Shown here one piece after another: positions 54,028 through 62,899 of a stretch of DNA of 64,000 bases (the stretch's first letter is position 1; every line of letters begins with the position of its first letter). The notes below the pieces were generated by a model. That model searched no databases. It was not told the origin of the DNA and was given only the letters and a program-made list of their open reading frames with translations. Where the stretch lies: positions 34,576 through 98,575 of the forward strand of contig JABLUY010000140.1 in the NCBI GenBank assembly GCA_013306675.1, given 5' to 3'. A program made the translations under genes and the position numbers. The stretch comes from Thraustochytrium sp. TN22. Lineage: Eukaryota > Sar > Bigyra > Thraustochytrida > Thraustochytriidae.

Positions 54028-55866
54028 ATGTGGCGGCGGCGGAGCAGCCCGATGAGCCTGAGGCTGGGCAGAGCAGAGCAGAACGGCGCGCGCGGCGGCG
54101 GCGGCAGCAGGATGGGCGCGCGGCGCGGGTGGGGCGCGGCGGCGGCCGCGGCGGCCGCGGCGTGGTTCGCAGCGTCGGCGGTGGGCGCGGCGGCGAGCGG
54201 CGATGCGACGGCGGCGGCGGCGTGCGAGGCGGGCGACGCGGCGAGCGCCGGCCTGCAGCTGCGCGACGACACCATGAACCCGCGCGTGCTGCGCGCGGAG
54301 TACGCGGTGCGCGGGCCGATTCTGCTGCGCGCGCTGGAGATCGAAAAGGAGCTTAGCGCGGGCTCCACCGAGTGTAGGTCGCGAGAACGGCGGCGGCGAG
54401 AGAGGGAGAGAGGGGTGCAGGCGAGCCTCCTGCCCGCCAGTCGAGGCAGGCGGAGCGACGCGGACAGGATGACTGACGGAGGAGGGACGCGCTCTTGCTC
54501 TCGTCGCCCGTGTTGATGGACAGACCCGTTCTCGCGCGTGGTCAAGTGCAACATCGGCAACCCGCAGGCGCTGGGGCAGAAGCCGATCTCATTCACCCGG
54601 CAGGTGCTCTCGCTGGTGCTCAACCCGGAAGCGATGGAGGGCAGGCAGGATGCGTACCCGAGCGACGTGTACGAGCGCGCCGAGGCGTATCTGGAGGCGG
54701 TGGGGTCGGTTGGCGCGTACAGCGAGTCGCAAGGCGTGACGCTGGTGCGAGAGGAGGTGGCGGCCTTTCTGACGGAGCGCGACGGCGTGACGGGTCACGC
54801 GGACGACGTGTACCTGACGGCAGGCGCCAGCGAGGCGGTGCGGTCGCTCCTGCTGCTCCTGCTGCGCAACGAGAACGACGCGGTGCTGGTGCCCATCCCG
54901 CAGTACCCTCTGTATTCGTCGCTGACGGCGCTGCTGGGCGGACACATGGCTGAGTACTACATGGGCGAGGACGCGGGTTGGGGCTTTGACATTGACGAGG
55001 TGAAGCGCGCGCTGCGCGAGGCGCGGGAGGCCGGCAAGACGGTGCGCGCGATCGTGGTCATCAACCCGGGCAACCCGACCGGCAGCACGCTGAGCGAGAA
55101 GGACATGCGCGAGATCGTGCAGTTCTGCGCGGAGGAGTCGCTCGTGCTCATGGCCGATGAGGTGTACCAGAACAACGTGTACGACGAGTCGCAGCCCTTT
55201 ATCTCGTTTCGCAGCATCGCGCACAAGTTGGGCTACCTCTCGGACGACGGCTACATGCAGGCGCCGCTGCAGATCGCGTCCTTCCACTCGACGTCCAAGG
55301 GCGTCGTGGGCGAGTGCGGTCTGCGCGGCGGCTTCGCGGAGCTGCTTGGTCTGCCGCGCGCCGTGCTGGCCCAGTTCTACAAGCTGTCCTCGATCGCGCT
55401 CTGTTCCAATGTGCCGGGCCAGCTTGCGGTGGGCCTCATGGTGAACCCGCCCAAGCCCGGCTCGCCCTCCTATGCGCGTTACGAGGAGGAGTCCACCTCC
55501 GTCTTTGACTCGCTCAAGCGGCGCGCCATCAAGCTCGAGGCGGCGCTCAACGCCATGCCGGGCGTCACCTGCAACCGTCTGGGCGGTGCCATGTACGCCT
55601 TTCCTCTCCTGGAGCTCCCGGAGGCCTTTGTCAGCGCCTGCGAGGCGCGCGGCGAGGAGCCTGACGTTGCGTATTCGCTCGAGCTGCTCGAGGCCACGGG
55701 CCTCGTCGTTGTGCCGGGCTCCGGCTTTGGCCAGCGCCGCGGCACGGCGCACGTGCGGACCACCTTTTTGCCGCCCGAGGAAGTTATGGACGACGTCTTG
55801 GAGCGCTTCAAGACCTTTCACGAGGCTTTCATTGCCAAGTACAAGGACGCGGAGGCGACTGCCTGA
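54028..55866 (+). CDS. alanine aminotransferase, two exons
   Basis: Exons 54028-54373 and 54524-55866 encode 562 residues from the first ATG; an ATG at 54112 (MGARRGWG) with a better context is an alternative start. The 150-base intron (gtaggt...gacag) is phase 1 and joins STE to YPFSRVVKCNIGNPQALGQ, matching the family motif FxxVxxCNIGNPQxLGQ. PLP-enzyme features: YLTAGASEAVRSLLLLLLR, VVINPGNPTGSTLSEKDM, VLMADEVYQNNVY, and the Schiff-base Lys374 in FHSTSKGVVGECGLRGG. Family: alanine + 2-oxoglutarate to pyruvate + glutamate. The N-terminal 80 residues (Arg-rich, then a poly-Ala hydrophobic run GAAAAAAAAAWFAASAVG) look like a mitochondrial leader, with a signal anchor as the alternative. NPRVLRAEYAVRGPILLRA starts the enzyme proper. 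Confidence 0.94.
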
Positions 55867-56012
55867 ACTCTGTCAACGACGACTGTAGGAAGCAAGCAAG
55901 TATTTGATCAAGACATCTTGCTTGGTGCGCTGCTGATGATGAGGGTGACGAAGAACATTGGGTGAAAAACGAAAACTTGGAAAAACAAAAAACTTGAAAA
56001 GGACATTTCGCT

Positions 56013-56066
<54 letters not shown>

Positions 56067-56409
56067 CGAAAAGAAGAAGAAGAAGGAAAAGGTACTTGAC
56101 GAGCCCATCAAATGCTCTTCTTGTACGCAAAGAAAGAAATCTCGTTGTTGGAGCTGATACTCACATACACACACACGCATTCATTCTCTTCATGGATAAA
56201 AACACAGGCACGGCGGCGGCGGAGGTCTTGAGCTGCTGCTTGAATGACCTGCTGGCGCTGCTGCTTGAATGACCTGCTGGCGCTTCTTCTCTTCGCCTCG
56301 CTGGACATGCCGTGCTTGATGCTAATGCAACAAATGGCCCCGGATCAATACATTGCACGTACGCTTTTCGTACAAAATAGTTTTCTTGAACCGTTGTGAG
56401 ACACATACA
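55867..56409. repeat. convergent gap with CTG repeats and a duplicated LTV1 fragment
   Basis: Tail-to-tail spacer of alanine aminotransferase and LTV1. (CTG)n with TTG variants spans about 56013-56067. A 25-base unit (gctgctgcttgaatgacctg...) is tandemly doubled at 56232-56281. At 56272-56291 there is an exact 20-base copy of LTV1 coding sequence (56474-56493). Confidence 0.8.
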
Positions 56410-58263
56410 TCAAAAGTGCAGCACGGTAGCGCCCGGGGGCGGCACGGCAGCCGCCTTGATCTTCTGCGCGGACACCTGCTGGCGCTTCTTCTCCTCCTTG
56501 AACATGTCACGCGTAGCCTTCTTGTCCTGGCGGCGCATACGCTGCTGCATCTTGACAAGCTTCTTGCGAGCACGCTTCTCGTCCTTGGACTCATCCTTGG
56601 GGCGGTCCGTGGCCACCGAGGCGGCATCCGGCGCCATGGCGAGGCCGGCGCTCAGCCCGACAAAGGCGCTGAGATCCACATCCTCGCTAGACGGCGCCGG
56701 CGCCACCGCGTCAACGCCCGCGTCCTCGTCGTGCGCAGCGTCCTCGTCGCCCTGCGCGTCGTCGGCCTCCTCGTCCTCGCGCACGACCTGTTGCTGACGC
56801 TGGCGCTGGCGCCGCTGCCGACGGCTCTCCACGGGGATGAGAGTCGGGTGGTTGTCCAGCACAGAGTACGTGCTGACGATGGTCTCGCAGTCCCACTTCT
56901 CCTTGGGCTTCTCCTCGTAGCCAAAGTGCCGCAGGACCTCCTCCTTGGTGAGCGGTTCCACCTGGTCGTTCTCTTCCGCGCCGGCGGTCTCCTCGCCCTC
57001 GAGCGTATTGCCGTGGGTGTCGACGCGCGGCGCCTCGTCCTCGTCCTCGCCTTCGGCGTTGTCCACGAGGCGCTTGTTGCCCTCCTTCATCGCGAGGTTG
57101 TCGCGCGTGGCGCCGATCTCGTGCGTGCGGTCCTTGTCCGCTGCCTTCTCACGCAGGTAGTCATTCACGAGCTGCTGCACGTGCTCCGCAGTGAGCTCCA
57201 CCGTGCCGGCGACGCGCTCGTCATAGGTGTGGTGGTCCAGCTCGCCGATCTCGTCGTCATCGAAGTCGCGTTCCAAGAGTCGCTCGAAATGCAGGTCGAT
57301 CTCGCGCAACTCGCGTGAGCCGGCGGCGCGCGCCATCATGGCTGCGAGGTCGGTCTCCACCTCCTCCTCGTCGTCGTCATCGTCGTCGTCATCCTCGCCG
57401 TCGTGGTAACCGCGGTCCTCGGCCTCTGCCTGCTCCATGAGGCGCGCCATGTGCGCATCAAAGTCAAAGGTGTCCTCATCGGGCGCCTCCTCCTCGGCTC
57501 TGATGAGCTGCTGCATGAAATCGTCGTCCAGCGTGTTGACGTACTCCTGGGCGTCTTCCTCCACCTCATCACCCTCGCCCTCAAACATGCCCTCCTCCAG
57601 CAGGTACCGCATCTCCGGGTCGAGCGTCTCCGGTCGGAGCGTGATGGCCTCCAGCATGCGGTCGTACTCGCGGTCCGAGGCAAACATCTCGCGGGGCAGC
57701 GCGAGCTTGGCCTTGTCGCGCGCGCTGGCGCCCTTGGCGCCGCCGTCGTCAAGCGCATCGCCGTCCTCCCCGCCCTCGGCCTCATCCTCGTCCTCCTCGA
57801 GCAGGTCGTCCGCGAAGGTGACCTTCTTACCCGGGCCGGCGGTCTCGGCACCGGCGGCCTCCGCGCCGAGCCGCGAGGGCGCCACCTGGCTGGAGGGTCG
57901 CACGGCACCCGAGGACGACACAAAGGTGCCGCTCCCGTCGATGGCGGCAAGGTGCTTGTGATAGTTGTAGCCGTCCACGGGCAAACCGAGCTCGTCCACC
58001 TCGCGCAGGTCGCGGCGGCCCTGCGCCGAGGAGCCCGCCAGGCTGCCCTCGTCGTCCCCAGCGCCCGCATAGCCCTCGGCGCTGGCCAGCACGTCGCTGC
58101 CAAAGCCGAGCTTGTGCAGCGCCTTGGCCGTCGCAGCGTCCGCCGGGTGCAGCACGAACTTGCTGCCTCCCTCGCGATAGTACTCCGGGTCCTGCTGGCT
58201 GCGGTGCATGAGCACGAACTTGTGCGCCTTGCGCTTATCGATGAATTGCCGCTTGCGGCCCAT
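56410..58263 (-). CDS. LTV1: LTV1-like 40S ribosome biogenesis factor
   Basis: 617 residues from MGRKRQFIDKRKAHKF, whose start (KKSFIDKKKA.TF.L.HRSQ.DP) matches LTV1. LMHRSQQDPEYYREGGSKFV, LREVDELGLPVDGYNYHKHL and FDAHMARLMEQAEAEDRGYH are typical. Asp/Glu-rich stretches (DDDDDDDEEEVETD) and EEKPKEKWDCETIVSTYSVL with LDNHPTLI follow, the latter being the conserved C-terminal LTV1 motif. The basic end DMFKEEKKRQQVSAQKIKAA may direct it to the nucleus. In yeast and animals LTV1 escorts the 40S subunit, helps place uS3 and uS10 and is released by Hrr25/CK1 phosphorylation. The coding start sits 834 bases from the divergent coiled-coil gene. Confidence 0.93.
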   Translation of the reverse strand: MGRKRQFIDKRKAHKFVLMHRSQQDPEYYREGGSKFVLHPADAATAKALHKLGFGSDVLASAEGYAGAGDDEGSLAGSSAQGRRDLREVDELGLPVDGYNYHKHLAAIDGSGTFVSSSGAVRPSSQVAPSRLGAEAAGAETAGPGKKVTFADDLLEEDEDEAEGGEDGDALDDGGAKGASARDKAKLALPREMFASDREYDRMLEAITLRPETLDPEMRYLLEEGMFEGEGDEVEEDAQEYVNTLDDDFMQQLIRAEEEAPDEDTFDFDAHMARLMEQAEAEDRGYHDGEDDDDDDDDEEEVETDLAAMMARAAGSRELREIDLHFERLLERDFDDDEIGELDHHTYDERVAGTVELTAEHVQQLVNDYLREKAADKDRTHEIGATRDNLAMKEGNKRLVDNAEGEDEDEAPRVDTHGNTLEGEETAGAEENDQVEPLTKEEVLRHFGYEEKPKEKWDCETIVSTYSVLDNHPTLIPVESRRQRRQRQRQQQVVREDEEADDAQGDEDAAHDEDAGVDAVAPAPSSEDVDLSAFVGLSAGLAMAPDAASVATDRPKDESKDEKRARKKLVKMQQRMRRQDKKATRDMFKEEKKRQQVSAQKIKAAAVPPPGATVLHF

Positions 58264-59097
58264 GGTGCCTGCGCTGTGCTGCGCGCGCGAGCGCGCGCGC
58301 GACTTCCCTCGCCCCTGCCTGTCTGCCTGCCTGCCCGCGCGCCCGCGCCGCCAACGCGCTCAGGACAAGCGCGCGAAGACCCGGTTCTGCGGCGGTGGAG
58401 CCCGGCCGCGCGCCAGCCATTCAGGGGTCCGCGTGAGGACCCGTGCGCACCTCCGAAGGGGTGCGCGCAAGGAGGGGTGTGCAGGCGTGTTTCCGGCGGC
58501 GCCGCCGCCGTGTCGAATCAACTTGAAGATGCGCGGGCCGAGTCAAGTTGCGCGGTTGCGCGGGCCGCCCGCCACCGGCGGCCATTGGCCCGGCGAAGTT
58601 CAAGTTCAAGCTCTCAAGCTTCCTGTTTCCAAGGTTGCTCGCCACCGTGGTCGTCACGGTGACCGCGACGCCGCGGTGCCGCAGGACGGATCAAAATCGC
58701 AAGGAGCTGGCTTGGTTGAAATTCACAAAAGAAAGTAAAGCAAGGAGCGAGCGCAGCGTGACCTGTCCTGCGACCTGCTGCGCGCGGGTTTACCCGGCTT
58801 TACCGTAAACCAGTTCACGTGCGAGAGTGCTCTGTCTTGCGTGTGTCCCCGCAGGTCCGCGCGCCTCGGACCTGTGTGGAGGACAGACAACGGCTCAACG
58901 CAAGCAAGCCTATCCGATCGACTCGGACTCGGAGGAGAGAACTCGACCAACCTCGGCTCGCAGCAGGTGGACGCCGGCTCGGGCCGAGTCGAGGTTGGAG
59001 TCTGAGCCGGAGCAGGAGTCGGAGGCTGAGCTGAGCGCGACGCTTGGCCGCCTGGCCGCTTGGCCGCTTGGCCGCGCCAAGGCCGTGTCTCGGGCCC
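58264..59097. promoter_or_regulatory. spacer between LTV1 (-) and repeat-rich coiled-coil gene (+)
   Basis: 834-base divergent spacer without gene. Words such as gtcggag/cgagtc and tggccgct (tggccgcctggccgcttgg at 59045-59072) are repeated. A possible bidirectional promoter. Confidence 0.45.
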
Positions 59098-61239
59098 ATG
59101 GCCGAGACCCACGCGGAGGACGCCACGCTGTACGCGCCGCGAGCGCAAGCCAAGACACGCAAGGCGCGCAGCGAGTCGGCAAGAAGGCTGTCCATCGGGT
59201 CCGACGGCGCGCAGCGGCGGCGCATGCAGCCGCAGGACGCGACCGCGGCGGAGCGCGGCTCGTACGAGCCGCGCGTGGACGCTCTCTTGCGCGAGGTGTC
59301 GCAACTCAAGATTGAGAAGACGGGCATTCAACTGGAGGCCAAGGTGCTGCGCAAGGAGAACGAGCTAGCCAGGGCCGAACTACGCGCCGACGCGGACCTG
59401 CGCGAGCTGCTCAGCTGCACGCTGCGGGCGCTGCGCCATGACCTCGTCGAGCACTCGCGCGGAATCGTGCCCGAGCCGGTTGCTGCCCACCTGGATAAGG
59501 CCCTGGCGGCTGTGGACGCCAGACAAGCCACGGCAAAAGAGGAGGGCCTGCCGTCGCGCGTGCTGTCGGAGGTCGCAACAAGCGACGAGAGCGAAGCAGC
59601 CATGGAGACCATTTTGCACCTGGAGCGGCGACTCAGCACCTTGGAGAGCAAACACGTGCACGTAGACCAACACGGTCTCGGCAAGCCCAGCAAGCACACC
59701 AAGGTGTTGCCTCGGCGCCCCACGGGCGCGCCTCCCAACCCATCGGCTGGCAGACCAGCGCCGCGCCGCTCGCTGAAGGACTCCCCCGTCCAAAGCAAGC
59801 GCGGCAAGGTCTCCCAGCCCAAGGAGAAGCGGGGCCCCAAGCTCTTTGCCAGCTTTCGCCTTCGGAGCCGCGGCCAATCCGACGCGCCTCTGTCGCCGCC
59901 GTCCCCGCAGGAATGCCCCAGGGTCACAGACTCCATCGTCGTCAACAAGCAGAAGCTCGCCGAGCTTCGGGACGCCAAGGCGGTGCAGCAGTCGTCCTCT
60001 TCCGTGCTCGATACTGTTCCTGGGAACCGGGCCGGGCCCTGCTTGTCCAGCCTTCTTGTGCCTCCCGCAGGCAGCCAAGGCCATGTTCACATTACCCACG
60101 ACCCGGCGCCCGCGAGCCCGTCAACATCCTCCGGTAAGCTGCTTCAGCCCATCGACTCCATGGTCTTTCATCGCCGCAGCGTGGACCACAGCAACAGTTC
60201 CAAGGAGCAGCCAATCACGTCCTTCAAGCTAAGTCGCAGCAAGAGTGAATTTGAGACGCCAGCTGCGTCGAAGCCGGTGCCCGCCACCTCATACGACTCG
60301 GTGCGCAGGCTTCTTATTCGAGCCGACTCCAGTGATAGCGACGAGAGCTCGCAAGCATCGCGCGGTGATGGCGACGGGAGCTCGCAAGCAACGCTCGGTG
60401 ATCGCGACGGGAGCTCGCAAGCAACGCGCGGTGATCGCGACGGGAGCTCGCAAGCAGTGCGCGGTGAGAGCGACGAGAGTTCGCAAGCAATGCGCGGTAA
60501 TATCGACGAGAGCTCGCAAGCATCGCGCGGCGACAACTTCCGAGCCACCTGCAACAATGATCACGACTCCGGACCTGTGTCTTCTGCAAAAGCAGTGACT
60601 GCAGATTCTGTCTCGGAAGGCCAGCAGGATCAGCAGCAGCACAGCGTTGCGACCGAGGTTGAAACTGAGGTGAAAACGGGACCGAGAGAGGCAATCGAAA
60701 ACCTGGCCGATGCCGCGCAGTCTTCAAGTACTCGAACCGAAGCCAAGACCGAGACTGACTTGGACACCGAGACAAAGGCCGAGTTGAACACCGAATGTGA
60801 CACCGAGACAAAGGTCAAGGCCAACGCCGAGACGAAAGCCAAGCCCGACACCGAGGCCAAGGTCAAGCCCGACACCGAAATCGCGCTCGGGACAGAGAAA
60901 AGGCCCGAGCTGAAATCCGAGACAAAGGCCGAGCCCGGGATCATGGCCGAGACCGAGGCTGAAATTAAGGCCGAGCCCAACGCCATGACCAAGACCGGCT
61001 CCGAGGCGATGAGTGAGCCCGAGATCATGGCCGAGACCAATACCAACGCGATCAACGAGCCTGAGATCATGACCAAGACCAACACCAAGGTTCAAGCCGA
61101 GGCTGCAGAGGGCGCACCGTCACAGATACAGGACACGGACAAGCCGAAGACATGCACACCTGAGACTCAGGTTGCAGCAATCAATGAAGCGCCATGCATT
61201 CAAGGCCACGCGGACGAGAACTCGCAGGCAGCAACCTGA
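59098..61239 (+). CDS. coiled-coil protein with 11-residue Ser-Gln and Glu/Thr/Lys repeats
   Basis: 713 residues from MAETHAEDATLY. A coiled coil is predicted at about 55-110 (LREVSQLKIEKTGIQLEAKV). A Ser/Pro/Lys-rich middle follows with many likely phosphosites (KLSRSKSEF). From nucleotide 60346 to 60543 there are six exact-length 33-base copies encoding SSQAxRGDxDG-type units (11 residues). After about residue 540 the sequence is built of short Glu/Thr/Lys/Ala units such as TEAKTETDLDTETKAELNTE and AEPGIMAETEAEIKAEPN. No known domain is seen. Low-complexity tails like these are typical of fast-evolving, disordered proteins. The stop lies only 40 bases from the 3' end of the convergent LRR gene. 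I do not recognise the family. Confidence 0.7.
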   Translation: MAETHAEDATLYAPRAQAKTRKARSESARRLSIGSDGAQRRRMQPQDATAAERGSYEPRVDALLREVSQLKIEKTGIQLEAKVLRKENELARAELRADADLRELLSCTLRALRHDLVEHSRGIVPEPVAAHLDKALAAVDARQATAKEEGLPSRVLSEVATSDESEAAMETILHLERRLSTLESKHVHVDQHGLGKPSKHTKVLPRRPTGAPPNPSAGRPAPRRSLKDSPVQSKRGKVSQPKEKRGPKLFASFRLRSRGQSDAPLSPPSPQECPRVTDSIVVNKQKLAELRDAKAVQQSSSSVLDTVPGNRAGPCLSSLLVPPAGSQGHVHITHDPAPASPSTSSGKLLQPIDSMVFHRRSVDHSNSSKEQPITSFKLSRSKSEFETPAASKPVPATSYDSVRRLLIRADSSDSDESSQASRGDGDGSSQATLGDRDGSSQATRGDRDGSSQAVRGESDESSQAMRGNIDESSQASRGDNFRATCNNDHDSGPVSSAKAVTADSVSEGQQDQQQHSVATEVETEVKTGPREAIENLADAAQSSSTRTEAKTETDLDTETKAELNTECDTETKVKANAETKAKPDTEAKVKPDTEIALGTEKRPELKSETKAEPGIMAETEAEIKAEPNAMTKTGSEAMSEPEIMAETNTNAINEPEIMTKTNTKVQAEAAEGAPSQIQDTDKPKTCTPETQVAAINEAPCIQGHADENSQAAT
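60346..60543 (+). repeat. six 33-base coding repeats
   Basis: Six consecutive units of agctcgcaagca... with point changes; each keeps the frame of the surrounding gene. Unit boundaries: 60346, 60379, 60412, 60445, 60478, 60511. Confidence 0.9.
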
Positions 61240-61279
61240 CAACGAAGTCGGACAGACCGTAAAATAGCAGCCTATTTCT

Positions 61280-62899
61280 TTACAGCTCCGCGCTATACAG
61301 GTAAGGCGAGAGGAGCGGTGCCTGGGCGCACAAAAGTTTGCAGCGAGCGCGTAGGGTTGCGACTCGCGCCTTGCGCAGCTGGAGGAGACTTCGCTTTGCG
61401 TCGCCTGTGGCGAAGGGCACCTCGTCTCGAGGCTCGGCCTTGGCATGCACAAGCTGGGCCAAGCCAAGAGCGCGCGAGATTTGCAGAGCACCTCGAAGTG
61501 CGTGCACGTCTTGCAGCGCTTCTTCCAAGAGGCTGGACTGATCTGCGAGCTTTTGATTGAGCTCGAGTTCGCGCTTCAAAAGCTTCATGTTGGGGTCCGC
61601 CTCACCCCAGCATCGGCGGGCTGCGCCGGCACTCAGGTTCGAAAAGGAGTCGGCATGGTCCACGTCCGCGCTCGGTAGCGGCCCCACGTCCATGAGCGTA
61701 GTATTGTGTCGCATGGCCATGGCCAGCGCCCGCACGCCAGCGCTGCCGAAATAGTTGCCTTCGAGTACGAGGCTCGCGAGGCTGCCCTTGCCAGATTCCA
61801 GTGCTCGCGCCAGCGCTTCTACACCAGCATCGCTCATGGAGTTGCTCTGAAGGAAGAGATCAGTGACGCCACAGCGACCGGTCTCGAGCGCTTGCGCAAG
61901 CGCCTCGGCACCTCGATCGCCGATGTGGTTGGTGTTGAGGTTCACCGAGGTCACCTGCGTCTTGCCGGTGCCAAGCGCGCGCCCAAGCGCTTCGCCTCCG
62001 GAAGCTCCAATTCTGTTCAGGGCAAGGGCCAGCTCTCGCAACTTGCAGTGCCCAGTCTCCAGGGCCCTGGCAAGCGCCGCCGCGCCCTCATCGCCGATCG
62101 TGTTGTCGCCCAGAGCCAGCTCCTCGAGGCTACACGTTTCCTCCGCCAGCGCCAGCGCTAGCGCCTGAACGCCTGCGTCTCCCAGGCCTCTGTTGCCCTG
62201 CAGGCGCAGGGTTGTCAGACTGCTCGTGCCGCGCGCCAGAGCCTGCCCTAGCGCCGCGGCGCCCGCGTCGTCGATGTGGTTTTGCGCGAGGCCAAGCCTT
62301 CTCAGCTTGCACCGGCCTGTGCCGAGCGCTCGAGCCAGCGCCTGGGCCCCCAGGTTGCCAATGCTGCACTTGAGCAGCGAGAGATCGCACAAGCCGCTCT
62401 CACCGCTCTCCAGGGCCCGCGCGAGCGCCTCGGCGCCGAGGTCGCCCACCTCATTCTCCCAAAGATCGAGGTTGACCAGATAGCATGAGCTGTACTTGAG
62501 CGCCCGTGCCAGCGCCCCGACGCCCACGTCGGTGATTCTGTTCCTCTGGACGCTGACTTGCGCAAGCTCGCTCCTCTCGTCCTTGAGCACCCGCGCCAGC
62601 ACGGTCGCGCCGGCATCGCCGAGCTTGCTATCATTTAGAATCAGTGTCCTCACACAGCCGGCACCGTTCACCAGCGCCAGCGCCAGCGCCTCCATGCCCA
62701 TGGCCTCAAGCTTGCTCCCTGTGAGGTTGAGCGTATGCAGGCTGTGGCTGTGGTCGCCGCTGGCGAGTGCGCGCACGAGAGGTGCCAGCGGCGCTGCACC
62801 CGCGCGCGTAAAGGCGAGGTCAAGACGCCCTGCGCCGCTTTTGACCTGCTCGACAGCTCGGAGAACCTTGCCATGCACCTGCTCGCTTACCTCGACCAT
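61280..62899 (-). CDS. ribonuclease-inhibitor-type leucine-rich-repeat protein
   Basis: 539 residues from MVEVSEQVHGKVLR; the open frame begins at a GTG (62923). About twelve LRRs of RNH1/NLRC type, alternating in pattern (LxxLxLxxNxIGDxGAxALAxAL), cover about 55-420: LHTLNLTGSKLEAMGMEALA, VRTLILNDSKLGDAGATVLA, LVNLDLWENEVGDLGAEALA, LRRLGLAQNHIDDAGAAALG, LEELALGDNTIGDEGAAALA, VTSVNLNTNHIGDRGAEALA, LASLVLEGNYFGSAGVRALA. A coiled-coil segment follows (about 438-475, LLKRELELNQKLADQSSLL) and then a basic end. No NACHT or other domain is present. Such LRRs bind other proteins; the partner is unknown. Repeats are very alike in DNA, suggesting recent internal duplication. Confidence 0.85.
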   Translation of the reverse strand: MVEVSEQVHGKVLRAVEQVKSGAGRLDLAFTRAGAAPLAPLVRALASGDHSHSLHTLNLTGSKLEAMGMEALALALVNGAGCVRTLILNDSKLGDAGATVLARVLKDERSELAQVSVQRNRITDVGVGALARALKYSSCYLVNLDLWENEVGDLGAEALARALESGESGLCDLSLLKCSIGNLGAQALARALGTGRCKLRRLGLAQNHIDDAGAAALGQALARGTSSLTTLRLQGNRGLGDAGVQALALALAEETCSLEELALGDNTIGDEGAAALARALETGHCKLRELALALNRIGASGGEALGRALGTGKTQVTSVNLNTNHIGDRGAEALAQALETGRCGVTDLFLQSNSMSDAGVEALARALESGKGSLASLVLEGNYFGSAGVRALAMAMRHNTTLMDVGPLPSADVDHADSFSNLSAGAARRCWGEADPNMKLLKRELELNQKLADQSSLLEEALQDVHALRGALQISRALGLAQLVHAKAEPRDEVPFATGDAKRSLLQLRKARVATLRARCKLLCAQAPLLSPYLYSAEL

